This document shows positions 32,073 to 40,266 of a DNA stretch of 51,387 nucleotides, one piece after another. Below the pieces are notes generated by a model, which was not told where the DNA came from, made no database searches, and saw only the letters and a program-made list of their open reading frames with translations. Position 1 is the first letter of the stretch. Every line of letters starts with the position of its first letter. Made by a program: the position numbers and the translations under genes. This DNA comes from Planctomycetota bacterium. Lineage in GTDB: Bacteria; Planctomycetota; UBA1135; GCA-002686595. The stretch lies in assembly GCA_027083445.1 (NCBI GenBank), contig JALWOP010000329.1:1-51387 (forward strand). The letters are read 5' to 3'.

Positions 32073-33425
32073 CTAGGTTCGATCCGGCCGTTTCCAGCCG
32101 TGGACCGCCTCGCTGAGGTAGGTGGTCAGCTCAGCCACGGGGACGCGCTCCTGCTCCATCGAGTCGCGGTGCCGGACGGTGACCACATCATCCGCCAGGG
32201 TCTCCCCGTCGATGGTGACGCAGAAGGGGGTACCGTTCTCGTCCTGGCGACGATAGCGGCGTCCGATCGCCGCCTTCTCGTCATAGAAGGTCGAGAAACC
32301 CGCCCGGCGCAGGCCGGAAGCGATTTCGTGGGCCTTCTCGGGCATGCCCTCCTTCTTGACCAGGGGAAAGACCCCCACCGTGGTGGGCGCGATCAAGGGG
32401 TGCAGGTGTAGCACCGTGCGCTTGTCCTTCTCGAGCTGCTCCTCGTCATAGGCGTCGATCAGGAACGTAAGCGCCATGCGATTGATGCCCCCCGCCGGTT
32501 CGATGACGTAGGGGGTGTACTTCTCCTTGGTCTGCGGGTCGAAGTAGACCAGGTCCTTGCCCGAGGCCTCGGAGTGGCGTGAGAGGTCGAAGTCGGTGCG
32601 GTTGGCGATCCCTTCGAGCTCTCCCCACCCGAAGGGATACTCGTACTCGACATCGCTGGTCGCCTTGGCGTAGTGGGCCAGCTCCTTGGCCTCGTGGGCC
32701 CGCAGGCGCAGCTTGTCCGGGTCGATGCCGAGATCGATATACCACTGGAAGCGCTCCTTGCACCAGTACTCGTACCACTTCTCATCCTCTGCGGGTGGCA
32801 CGAAGAACTCCATCTCGGCCTGTTCGAACTCCCGCGTGCGGAAGACGAAGTTGCCCGGCGTGATCTCGTTGCGGAAGGACTTGCCGATCTGAGCGATGCC
32901 GAAAGGGGGCTTCAAGCGCGTCGATTCCATGACGTTCTTGAAGTTCAGAAAGATCCCCTGTGCGGTCTCGGGCCGCAGATAGGCGACCGAACCCTCGCCC
33001 TCCACCGGCCCGACGTGGGTCTTGAACATCAGGTTGAACTCGCGCGGTTCGGTCAGCTCACCGCCGCACTCCCCCGGTCTCTTGCTCGGCTTTTCCGGGC
33101 AGCGGGCATCTTCGAGCTTGTCGGCTCGGAAACGCGCCTTGCACTTCTTGCAGTCGACCATCGGATCGCTGAAGCCCCCCACGTGCCCGGAGGTGACCCA
33201 GGTTTGCGGGTTTTGGATGATGGCCGAGTCGAGACCGACGACGTCGGCCCGTTCGGTGACCATGCGCGACCACCAAGCATCCTTGACCCGACGCAGGAGT
33301 TCGACCCCCAAGGGACCGTAGTCGTAGGTGTTGCCGATGCCTCCGTAGATCTCGGAGGCGGGGAAGACGAACCCCTTGCGCTTGCAAAGGGAGACGATCT
33401 TGTCCATCAGGTCGTGCTGGGCCAT
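32073..33425 (-). CDS. glyS: Glycyl-tRNA synthetase, homodimeric class II type
   Basis: Encodes 450 residues from the ATG at 33425; longer in-frame readings upstream are unlike the family. It attaches glycine to tRNA-Gly. Signatures: MDKIVSLCKRKGFVFPASEIYGG and YDYGPLGVELLRRVKDAWW at the N-terminus, a Cys cluster CKKCKAR...CP (zinc-like), LRPETAQGIFLNFKN, motif 2 FRNEITPGNFVFRTREFEQAE, YEYPFGWGELEGIANRTDFD and EPAGGINRM (motif 3 region), then an anticodon-binding domain (...VGVFPLVKKEG...YRRQDENGTPFCVTID). This is the archaeal/eukaryotic-style alpha2 form also found in many bacteria, not the alpha2beta2 glyQ/glyS pair. A TAGACT lies 10 nt before the start. Confidence 0.95.
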   Translation of the reverse strand: MAQHDLMDKIVSLCKRKGFVFPASEIYGGIGNTYDYGPLGVELLRRVKDAWWSRMVTERADVVGLDSAIIQNPQTWVTSGHVGGFSDPMVDCKKCKARFRADKLEDARCPEKPSKRPGECGGELTEPREFNLMFKTHVGPVEGEGSVAYLRPETAQGIFLNFKNVMESTRLKPPFGIAQIGKSFRNEITPGNFVFRTREFEQAEMEFFVPPAEDEKWYEYWCKERFQWYIDLGIDPDKLRLRAHEAKELAHYAKATSDVEYEYPFGWGELEGIANRTDFDLSRHSEASGKDLVYFDPQTKEKYTPYVIEPAGGINRMALTFLIDAYDEEQLEKDKRTVLHLHPLIAPTTVGVFPLVKKEGMPEKAHEIASGLRRAGFSTFYDEKAAIGRRYRRQDENGTPFCVTIDGETLADDVVTVRHRDSMEQERVPVAELTTYLSEAVHGWKRPDRT

Positions 33426-33435
33426 GGTGGCGGGG

Positions 33436-33441
33436 AGTCTA
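33436..33441 (-). promoter_or_regulatory. Candidate -10 (TAGACT) of the glycyl-tRNA synthetase gene
   Basis: TAGACT on the minus strand ends 10 nt before the ATG at 33425. The same hexamer occurs at nearly the same distance upstream of the sulfatase-like gene. No Shine-Dalgarno is visible between hexamer and ATG. Confidence 0.45.
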
Positions 33442-33518
33442 CCGCCCGCGGCCCCCGGCGTGGCGATCCCCAGGGGGTGCTGGGTCTCGAGCTCCCTATC
33501 GTGGATACTGGGGCGGCG

Positions 33519-35156
33519 ATGATCGCCGACCTGGACACGCGACCCCCGGGACGACTCGAGGGCTACGACCTGTGCATCGTGGGCACCGGTCCGGCGGGCC
33601 TGACCCTGGCCCGGGAACTGCATGGCAGCGGCCTCAGCTTGTGCGTCCTCGAGAGCGGCCTGACCCGGCCCACCCGCAGGGGCGATCGGCTGCGCGAGAC
33701 GCGCTCGAAGGGCATCCACATCAAGGAGTACTCCCGGGAGCGCGTCCTCGGGGGCGCCTCGACCACCTGGGCGGGCCTCTCCGCCCCCCTCGACCCGGTC
33801 GATCTCGCTCCGCGTGCCCACGTCCCCTACTCGGGCTGGCCCCTCGACCCCGACGAACTCGCCGGGGACTACGCAGCGGCCACGCGCTACCGCTTCCCGA
33901 GCCAAGCGGACTTCGAGGCCTTCGCCGCGCTACGGGACGAGGGAGACCTCGAGCCGCGCTGGGAGGCGATCGAAGAGAAGCTCTTCCTGGCGGCCGACCC
34001 TCCCCAGAACTTCGCCGCGGAGTGGGGCTCACTCTTCGAGGAAGAGGGCATCGACCTCTTCCTCGACGCCACGGTCCAACGCCTCGAACTGGCGCAGGAT
34101 GAGAGTTCCGTTCGCGCCGCCCACGTGCGCACGCGCTCGGGCAACGAGCACGAGGTCCGCTCAGGTGCCTTCGTCCTGGCCTGCGGTGGAATCGAGAACG
34201 CACGTCTCCTGCTCCTGTCCGGCATCGGAGGCGAGGCGGTGGGCCGCTGGCTGATGAACCACCCCAAGAACTATCGCGGCACGATCCACCTGGCTCGACC
34301 GGTCCAAGAGCTGCCCTACTACTTCGGCTGCCTGAAAGGGGGGTTCGCCGGTTATGCGGGCCTGCGGCTGCGCACCGACTTGCAGACCGAGCGGGGGCTG
34401 CTCAACAGCTACGTACGCTTGGAGCCGATCTTCCCCTGGACCGACAACCCCGGCGTCGAGGCCCTGGTGACCCTGGTCAAGGGCAGCGCCGGCCTCCTGC
34501 GCTTCTGGAAGGCGAGCCAACAGGACGAGGTCATCTCCCTGCGGGACTACTCCGAGACCGGGGACGACTCCGAAGTACAAAACCGGCGCAAGGGCCCCCT
34601 GGCCTGGATCGGACTGATCGGGACGGTCGCGCTCCACCTCCCGGGTGTCCTGAAGTACCTCTTCTATCGCCTCTCGAAACGCGCACCCCGCATCCGCCGG
34701 GCGCGGCTGCGCAACTTCATGGAGATGGCGCCCGATCCCGCCAACCGGGTCACCCTGGCGCAGGAGCTGGACGAGGATGGCAAGCCCCTGCCGCAGGTCG
34801 AGCACCGCTGCACCGAACTCGATCGGCGCTCGCTGGTCCAGCTCCACCAGGCCCTGGCAGCCGAGATCGAAGCAGCGGGCCTGGGACGCTTGGAAAGCGA
34901 CCTCACGGCCGAGCTCGATCCCTGGCCCATCGACCAGGACGCCTCGCACCACATGGGCACGACGCGCATGGGCACCGATCCCGCCGTGAGCGTGGTCGAT
35001 CCCAACCTCGCGGTGCACGGCGTCCCAAACCTCTACGCTGCCGGAGCTTCGGTTTTCCCGACCAGCGGCTGCGTCAATCCGACCTTCACCATCGTCGCCC
35101 TCTCGATCCGCCTCGCCCGGCACCTGCGCAAGACCCTGGCCCCGATCCATCGATGA
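33519..35156 (+). CDS. GMC-family FAD-dependent oxidoreductase
   Basis: Encodes 545 residues from the ATG at 33519. N-terminal Rossmann motif CIVGTGPAGLTLARELHGSG with acidic LES after strand 2, a RVLGGASTTWAGLSAPLDP segment (family GGs..W.G.....), FVLACGGIENARLLLLSG (family aGai.nArlLL.SG), and the GMC C-terminal signature ASHHMGTTRMGTDPAVSVVDPNLAVHGVPNLYAAGASVFPTSGCVNPTFTI compressed here: catalytic His pair (SHH), G-T-x-R-M-G and N-P-T. Oxidises an alcohol or sugar hydroxyl using FAD. The stop overlaps the start of the Gfo/Idh/MocA-like gene (ATGA, 35153-35156), so the products are co-translated and probably act in one sugar- or polyol-oxidising pathway. Confidence 0.88.
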   Translation: MIADLDTRPPGRLEGYDLCIVGTGPAGLTLARELHGSGLSLCVLESGLTRPTRRGDRLRETRSKGIHIKEYSRERVLGGASTTWAGLSAPLDPVDLAPRAHVPYSGWPLDPDELAGDYAAATRYRFPSQADFEAFAALRDEGDLEPRWEAIEEKLFLAADPPQNFAAEWGSLFEEEGIDLFLDATVQRLELAQDESSVRAAHVRTRSGNEHEVRSGAFVLACGGIENARLLLLSGIGGEAVGRWLMNHPKNYRGTIHLARPVQELPYYFGCLKGGFAGYAGLRLRTDLQTERGLLNSYVRLEPIFPWTDNPGVEALVTLVKGSAGLLRFWKASQQDEVISLRDYSETGDDSEVQNRRKGPLAWIGLIGTVALHLPGVLKYLFYRLSKRAPRIRRARLRNFMEMAPDPANRVTLAQELDEDGKPLPQVEHRCTELDRRSLVQLHQALAAEIEAAGLGRLESDLTAELDPWPIDQDASHHMGTTRMGTDPAVSVVDPNLAVHGVPNLYAAGASVFPTSGCVNPTFTIVALSIRLARHLRKTLAPIHR

Positions 35157-36184
35157 GTTCCGCCCCCACTCCCAGCCACTCCTCGGCCCAGGCCAGACGG
35201 GTCTTGGTCGTCGGCTTCGGCCGGCGGGTGCGCGAAGCGGCTCTGCCCGCGCTGGAGGCCTGCCAAGGGCTCGAGCTGGCGGCGATCGCCGCGCGCAGCA
35301 GCCGCTCGGAAGGGGGACACGAGATCCGCGCCCTGGACGACATCGGGGACCTGGAGGGGATCGACATCGTCTACCTGGCGGTCGGCAAGGAGGCCACGCC
35401 CCCCGTCCTGGCCAAGCTGGCGGCTCTGGGAGCCTCGCATGTCGAGCTCCTGATCGAGACTCCGGTGCTGCGATTCAAGCACCTCCACCACCTCCGCCAT
35501 CTACGCGCGTTCCGCCGGGTCAGCGTCTCCGAGGACTGTGCCTACCTGCCTTGGTTCGAGGTCGTGCGGGCCCAAGCCGCCGAACTCGGCGGCCCGCGCC
35601 GCCTGACCCTCGACCGCTCGGCCTATGCCTATCACGGCCTCGCCACGGCCAAGGCTCTGTTGGGGGCGAGCCGTGTGCGCCGGGCTCGTCGACGCCCTCT
35701 GGGTCCTGGACGACACGAGCGTAGGATCCACTTCGCGGGCAAACGCTCGGCGCGCATCCTCGAGCCGCGGGACTACACCCAGGGATGCTGGACCCTGGAG
35801 TGTGAGCGAGGTTGCATCTCTCAAGATCCGCAGGCGGATCTTCGTCTCGAGCCCATCCTGGAGGCCGATCGGGTGCGGGGCTTCCGCATCGGCGAACAGG
35901 CGACCCACCTCTCCCCCCTCGAGAGCGCGCTCACCGCCGGCGATCCCCCCGGTTCCACGGTCATCGCCCGCCAGGCGGCGATGAAACGGGTCGGGTTCCT
36001 GCGCATCTGGCAAGCCCTGGCCCGGGGAGAGGAGGGCTATCCCCTGGACGACGCTCTCGACGACATGGTGATCGACTACCACCTGGAGAAGTTCGGCCAC
36101 TACCTGGCCAACCCCCTCACGAGTTCCCGCTCGCCCCTGGCACGAACCTTCCTGGGAACGCTCACCCGTCTGGGAGGGGGTTGA
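35153..36184 (+). CDS. Gfo/Idh/MocA-like NAD(P)-binding oxidoreductase
   Basis: Encodes 343 residues. Rossmann start RRVLVVGFGRRVREAALPALEA (G-x-G-x-x-x-R) followed by the DIVYLAVGKEATPPVLAKLAALG segment and HVELLIETPV (family ...LcEKPl; here the expected EKP Lys is Thr-Pro). The C-terminal half lacks a clear substrate-binding alpha/beta sheet motif and contains many Arg residues, so catalysis is uncertain. It could be a reductase or a regulatory/sensor homologue. Co-translated with the GMC oxidoreductase; convergent with the DUF2892 gene 35 bp away. Confidence 0.65.
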   Translation: MSSAPTPSHSSAQARRVLVVGFGRRVREAALPALEACQGLELAAIAARSSRSEGGHEIRALDDIGDLEGIDIVYLAVGKEATPPVLAKLAALGASHVELLIETPVLRFKHLHHLRHLRAFRRVSVSEDCAYLPWFEVVRAQAAELGGPRRLTLDRSAYAYHGLATAKALLGASRVRRARRRPLGPGRHERRIHFAGKRSARILEPRDYTQGCWTLECERGCISQDPQADLRLEPILEADRVRGFRIGEQATHLSPLESALTAGDPPGSTVIARQAAMKRVGFLRIWQALARGEEGYPLDDALDDMVIDYHLEKFGHYLANPLTSSRSPLARTFLGTLTRLGGG

Positions 36185-36219
36185 GCGAATCTCTCGCTCG
36201 GGGAGAGGGCGGGGAAGAG

Positions 36220-36438
36220 CTAGCCCTCGCTCTTTTGCAGGGGGCAGGTCCGCAGTCCGAAAAGGGTGTAGATCGGGCAGCTACCGATCAGGCCGGTCAG
36301 CAGCGGGACGACGCCGATCCAACCCCAGGGGGTCTTCGGACCGACGAAGACGATAGCGATCAGGGCTGCTCCGACGACGACCCGCAGGAATCGGTCGAGG
36401 GAGCCTTCGTTCCTCTGGAGAAGCTTCATGGGGTGCAT
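36220..36438 (-). CDS. DUF2892 (YgaP-type) inner-membrane protein
   Basis: Encodes 72 residues (69 if the inner ATG at 36429 is the start). Shows the DUF2892 pattern: NEGSLDRFLRVVVGAALIAI, a central GPKTPWGWIGVVPLLTGLIG hydrophobic pair and a CPIYTLFGLRTCPLQ tail with two Cys. Two transmembrane helices; such domains accompany rhodanese/sulfur-transfer proteins or stand alone. Function unknown. It lies between the Gfo/Idh/MocA-like gene and the sulfatase-like gene, and is on the same strand as the latter (60 bp downstream of its stop). Confidence 0.85.
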   Translation of the reverse strand: MHPMKLLQRNEGSLDRFLRVVVGAALIAIVFVGPKTPWGWIGVVPLLTGLIGSCPIYTLFGLRTCPLQKSEG

Positions 36439-36498
36439 GAGAGTCCGAAATGGGGCTGAAGTTCCCCGGAAAACGGCGTGGAGGAGCGCAGAAACGAA

Positions 36499-37962
36499 CT
36501 ACTTACCCTCGCCACCCGTGGCGTAGCCCATGCCCTCGATCTTCGCGCGGGTCGCCTCGTCCATGACGGGAACCTCGCCGGTGGGCATGTCGATCGGAAC
36601 CTCCGCGAGCAGCCGTTCCAGGCGAGTCAGAACCCGGGGACGCTCGGCGGAGAGATCGTGTTCCTGAAGCGGGTCGGCCTGCATGTCGTAGAGCCGAACC
36701 CCTCCCCCACTGGTAACCGTGAGCCGCATGGGGCCCGAGCGGACGGTGCGGCGGGCCTGCTCGAAGGCTGCGAAGTTCCCCTTCGGATTGAGGGAATGCA
36801 GGAGCGCGATCAGCTCCGGGTGGGGCTGAAAGTAGTCCGAAAAGATCGCCCGCCGCGGATCTCCCTCCTCGCCGGGTGAGAGGGGCAGACTGTGGGGCCG
36901 CGGCCCATCCGGAATGACCCCCGCGCTCTTGGCCACGGTGGCGAAGATGTCGGCCGTACTGACCGGAAGGGAAGAGCTGCCGGGATGACCCGCCGGCCAA
37001 CGCACGACCAGCGGGACCGCCAGCAGGGTCTCATGGACGGAGAACTGGTGCTCCATCAGGCCGTGGTCCCCCAGATTCTCCCCGTGGTCGGAGGTGACGA
37101 CCAGGAGCGTGTCGTCGTAGAGGCCGGCACCTTTCAGGATGCCGATGAGGCGCCCCAGAAGCCGATCCACCTGGTGCACGTCCGCCGCATAGAGCCGGCG
37201 CACACGCTCCCAATCGACCTGGTCGCTCGGGTGCAGACCGGCGTTGAACTCATGGCCCCACTGGATGGAGACCTGATCGTCGTCCGGCAGGGGCGGAGAA
37301 AAGCTGCGCCGCACCGAGAGTGGTGGGTCGTAGGGCAGGTGCGCTTCGAAGAGGTTGACGAAGAGGAAGAGGGGCCGATCCGGATCGCGTTCCCCCAGCC
37401 AACGTTCCACGTTCCCCAGTGTGCGCGCTCCGCCCTGGTCCCCTCGCCCGGTGGCGAGCACCCCCAGGCCGCCGATGGGCGACTCCTCTTGAACGTCGAA
37501 ACCTCGCAGAACACCGCTGGCGCGTTCGGAGAGCCAGGGATTGCTGAAGAAGGCAGCGGTCTGATACCCCTTGGCGCGCAGCAGCTCCGCCAGGGTGCGC
37601 TCGGGATGGATCAGCCGCGGGCGGCGGGCGATGCAGCCGTGGGAGCTGGGAAGCAACCCGGTCAGAATCGAAGCGTGGGACGGCACCGTCCAGGGAGCCG
37701 CGGAAAAGGCTTGGGTGAAGACGACCCCCTCCCGCGCGAGCGCCGCCAGGTTCGGGGTGAGCCCTCCGGGGAACCCCTGGGCGAGGGTGGAGAGGACGCT
37801 CTCCCCCCCCTTCTCACCCAGGGACGGATCGCAGGCGTCCCGCCGCAGGGTGTCGAGCACGACCAGGACCACGTCTGGCGCAGACTCGCGCGCGGGCCCG
37901 GCTCCGCAGGCGGCCAGGAGGGAGCAGACGAGCAGCACGGGGGCGGGGAGGGGAATTCTCAT
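36499..37962 (-). CDS. Sulfatase-family lipoprotein with Thr at the nucleophile position
   Basis: Encodes 487 residues from the ATG at 37962, which opens a lipoprotein signal ending LLAACG (lipobox). The sulfatase/AlkP fold is clear: PDVVLVVLDTLRRD (metal Asp), AFSAAPWTVPSHASILTG, LVVTSDHGENLGDHGLMEHQFSVHETLLAVPLVVRWP, and a final YDMQADPLQEHDLS segment typical of sulfatases. In the FGly motif (C/S-x-P-S-R) the modified residue is Thr and the Arg is His (T-V-P-S-H), so a formylglycine sulfatase is unlikely; Thr-nucleophile phosphoesterases or phosphoglycerol-transferases fit better. Anchored to a membrane outside the cytoplasm. It is divergent from the electron-transfer operon with 123 bp between starts. 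Confidence 0.85.
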   Translation of the reverse strand: MRIPLPAPVLLVCSLLAACGAGPARESAPDVVLVVLDTLRRDACDPSLGEKGGESVLSTLAQGFPGGLTPNLAALAREGVVFTQAFSAAPWTVPSHASILTGLLPSSHGCIARRPRLIHPERTLAELLRAKGYQTAAFFSNPWLSERASGVLRGFDVQEESPIGGLGVLATGRGDQGGARTLGNVERWLGERDPDRPLFLFVNLFEAHLPYDPPLSVRRSFSPPLPDDDQVSIQWGHEFNAGLHPSDQVDWERVRRLYAADVHQVDRLLGRLIGILKGAGLYDDTLLVVTSDHGENLGDHGLMEHQFSVHETLLAVPLVVRWPAGHPGSSSLPVSTADIFATVAKSAGVIPDGPRPHSLPLSPGEEGDPRRAIFSDYFQPHPELIALLHSLNPKGNFAAFEQARRTVRSGPMRLTVTSGGGVRLYDMQADPLQEHDLSAERPRVLTRLERLLAEVPIDMPTGEVPVMDEATRAKIEGMGYATGGEGK

Positions 37963-37973
37963 CGAGGCCGACC

Positions 37974-37979
37974 AGTCTA
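37974..37979 (-). promoter_or_regulatory. Candidate -10 (TAGACT) of the sulfatase-like gene
   Basis: TAGACT on the minus strand ends 11 nt before the ATG at 37962. Same hexamer as upstream of the glycyl-tRNA synthetase gene; no Shine-Dalgarno. Confidence 0.4.
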
Positions 37980-38085
37980 CCTCCCCCGTCCCTGAAGACT
38001 CATCGACGGAGTCCCTCAAGGAGCGATCGCCGCAGGTTCGATAGGCCAGGCGCGGGGCGAGGGCTCCTGGAGGAGATCGAGGGGA

Positions 38086-40266
38086 TTGAGCTGGACGCTA
38101 CTGATCGGGCTCGTCGTCGTGCTGGGGGTGGCGCTGTTTCTGACCCTGGTGCGCCGGGTCGAGCTGCGCGCACTGCGCGAAAACCTCGAGGCCCGGCGCC
38201 TCGCCGTCCGCACGGGGGCCGCCCGTCCCCAGTTGATGCACCCGGTGATCGACCACTCGCGCTGCATGGGCTGCGGGAGCTGCGTCGAGGCCTGTCCCGA
38301 GGACGATGTTCTCGCCCTGGTCCACGGCCAGGCGGTCGTCGTCCACGGTGCGCGTTGCGAGGGCATCAGCGCCTGCGAACGGGAGTGTCCGGTGGGTGCG
38401 ATCACCGTCACCCTGGCCGATGCCGACACACGCCGGGACGTGCCCGCCCTGGATGAAAAGGGGGAGGCGGTGGGCGCACCCGGGATCTTCCTCGCCGGAG
38501 AGGTCACCGCCCGCGCGCTGGTGCGCGTCGCCGTCGAACAGGGAACCGCAGCGGCCGCAGCCGCCGCGCGGCGGGCGGATGAGACACCCGGACTCCTCGA
38601 CCTGGTCATCGTCGGAGCCGGCCCGGCAGGGCTCTCCTGCGCGCTGGAGGCGCAACGGCTGGGACTGCGTTTCATCGTCCTCGAATCCGAAGATCGAATC
38701 GGCGGGACCGTCGCCCGCTACCCGCGCAACAAGCTGATCCTCACCCGGCCGCTGGAACTGCCCCTCTACGGCCGCATCACCCGCGAGGAGCTGCCCAAGG
38801 AGGAGCTGATGGCGATCTGGGAGGAGATCGCCGCGAGGTATGACCTGCCCCTGCACCTGGGCGAGCCCCTGGAGAGCATCGAGCGCACGAGCGGCGGCGA
38901 CCTCATCGTCTGGTCTCCCGCCGGAAGCTACCAGACGCGCAGCGTCTGCCTGGCCGTCGGTCGCCGTGGCACTCCGCGCCGTTTGGGGGTTCCCGGCGAA
39001 GAGCTGCCCAAGGTGACCTACGGCCTGCAAGACGCCCGTGAGGTGCAGGGACGCTCGGTCTTGATCGTCGGCGGCGGCGACAGCGCCGTCGAGGCGGCTT
39101 TGGCCCTGGCCCCCCACAATCGCGTCACCCTCTCCTACCGCCGCGAGGCCTTCTTTCGCCTGCGTGGTCGCAACCAAGAGCGCATCGACAGGGCCCTGGC
39201 CCAGGGCGCGCTCACCTTCCTGGCGGAGAGCGTCGTGCGCGCCATTCACCCCGAGAGGGTGGAGCTCGCGGTGGCGGGTCGCGGAGAGGTCAGCCTGCCG
39301 AACGATCTCGTGCTGGTGCTGATCGGCGGGACACCCCCCACGGACCTGCTGCAAGCCGCGGGGGTCTCCTGCGATCCGGCCCTCAGGCCGGCTCTGCGGC
39401 CGACCGAGGAACAGGGCAACGGCCTGGTCCGCGCCCTGGCCGCCGCTCTGGCCCTCTCCCTGCTCGCCCTGGGCTGGGTCCTGGCGCACTACGACTACTA
39501 CAGCCTCCCCCTGGCCCGACGCCCCGCCCATCCCCTGCACGACAGCCTGCGTCCGGGTCAGGGTTTCGGACTGGCCATGGGGATCAGCGCCTGCGTCCTG
39601 ATCGCCATCAACCTGCTCTACCTCGCCCGCCGCTCGCCGCGCTCGCGTTTACGCCTGGGCAGCCTGCGCGCTTGGATGAGCAGCCACGTGACGACCGGCA
39701 TCTTGGCGGTGCTCTGTGCGCTGCTGCACGCCTCGATGGCCCCCCGGGACACCCTGGGCGGGCACGCCTTCTGGGCTCTGGCAGCGCTCCTGTTCACCGG
39801 AGCGGTCGGGCGCTACTTCTACGCTTGGGTTCCCCGCGCGGCCAACGGACGCGAGCTGGAGCTCGAGGAGGTGCGCGCGCGCCTGGGCGAACTGACCCAT
39901 GAGGGCGGGGATGGGTTTGGAGAGCGGGTGCAGGAGGAGGTCGAAGCGCTTGTCGCGCGCCGACGCTGGCAGGGGAGCTTTCTCGGCCGGGTGCGCGCCC
40001 TCCTAGCGGGGGAACGGGACCTGTGGCGCACCCTGGCGCGCCTGCGGGCGGAGGGCGGGGAGGACGCGGCCCGCGTTCAAACCGCCACGCGCCTCGCCCG
40101 CCAGGCCTATCGCGCGGCGACCCAGGCCGGCCACGCGGAGGAGCTGCGCGCGGTCCTCGCTTCCTGGCGCTGGCTGCACCGCTGGGTGGCGGTCCTGATG
40201 GTGGTTCTGCTCACGCTGCACGTGATCTATGCCCTGGCCTATGGGGCTCCGGAGGCCCTGCTGTGA
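38086..40266 (+). CDS. Fused ferredoxin / FAD-NAD(P) oxidoreductase / b-type membrane protein
   Basis: Encodes 726 residues from a TTG start with G-rich sequence upstream (GGAGGA, 38069-38074). Order of domains: a TM helix (4-22); a two-cluster ferredoxin (C60, C63, C66, C70 for one [4Fe-4S]; the second has C91, C97, C101 with Ile94 where the fourth Cys belongs); a thioredoxin-reductase/YpdA-like flavoprotein with FAD motif VIVGAGPAGLSCALEA (174-189), ESEDRIGGTVARYP and NAD(P) motif LIVGGGDSAVEAALAL; then a membrane part of about five helices whose histidines (SHVTTG...LLHASM, WLHRWVAV...LLTLHVIYA) fit bis-His heme b. A ~100-residue helical Arg/Glu-rich segment precedes the last helix. Inferred role: passing electrons between NAD(P)H or ferredoxin and quinone/heme at the inner membrane, feeding the cytochromes encoded next. 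Confidence 0.85.
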   Translation: MSWTLLIGLVVVLGVALFLTLVRRVELRALRENLEARRLAVRTGAARPQLMHPVIDHSRCMGCGSCVEACPEDDVLALVHGQAVVVHGARCEGISACERECPVGAITVTLADADTRRDVPALDEKGEAVGAPGIFLAGEVTARALVRVAVEQGTAAAAAAARRADETPGLLDLVIVGAGPAGLSCALEAQRLGLRFIVLESEDRIGGTVARYPRNKLILTRPLELPLYGRITREELPKEELMAIWEEIAARYDLPLHLGEPLESIERTSGGDLIVWSPAGSYQTRSVCLAVGRRGTPRRLGVPGEELPKVTYGLQDAREVQGRSVLIVGGGDSAVEAALALAPHNRVTLSYRREAFFRLRGRNQERIDRALAQGALTFLAESVVRAIHPERVELAVAGRGEVSLPNDLVLVLIGGTPPTDLLQAAGVSCDPALRPALRPTEEQGNGLVRALAAALALSLLALGWVLAHYDYYSLPLARRPAHPLHDSLRPGQGFGLAMGISACVLIAINLLYLARRSPRSRLRLGSLRAWMSSHVTTGILAVLCALLHASMAPRDTLGGHAFWALAALLFTGAVGRYFYAWVPRAANGRELELEEVRARLGELTHEGGDGFGERVQEEVEALVARRRWQGSFLGRVRALLAGERDLWRTLARLRAEGGEDAARVQTATRLARQAYRAATQAGHAEELRAVLASWRWLHRWVAVLMVVLLTLHVIYALAYGAPEALL

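Noticed and set aside
36185..36219. ctctc...gagag hairpin between the Gfo/Idh/MocA-like and DUF2892 genes as a terminator
   Set aside because: Stem is only about five base pairs and no T-run follows; too weak to call.
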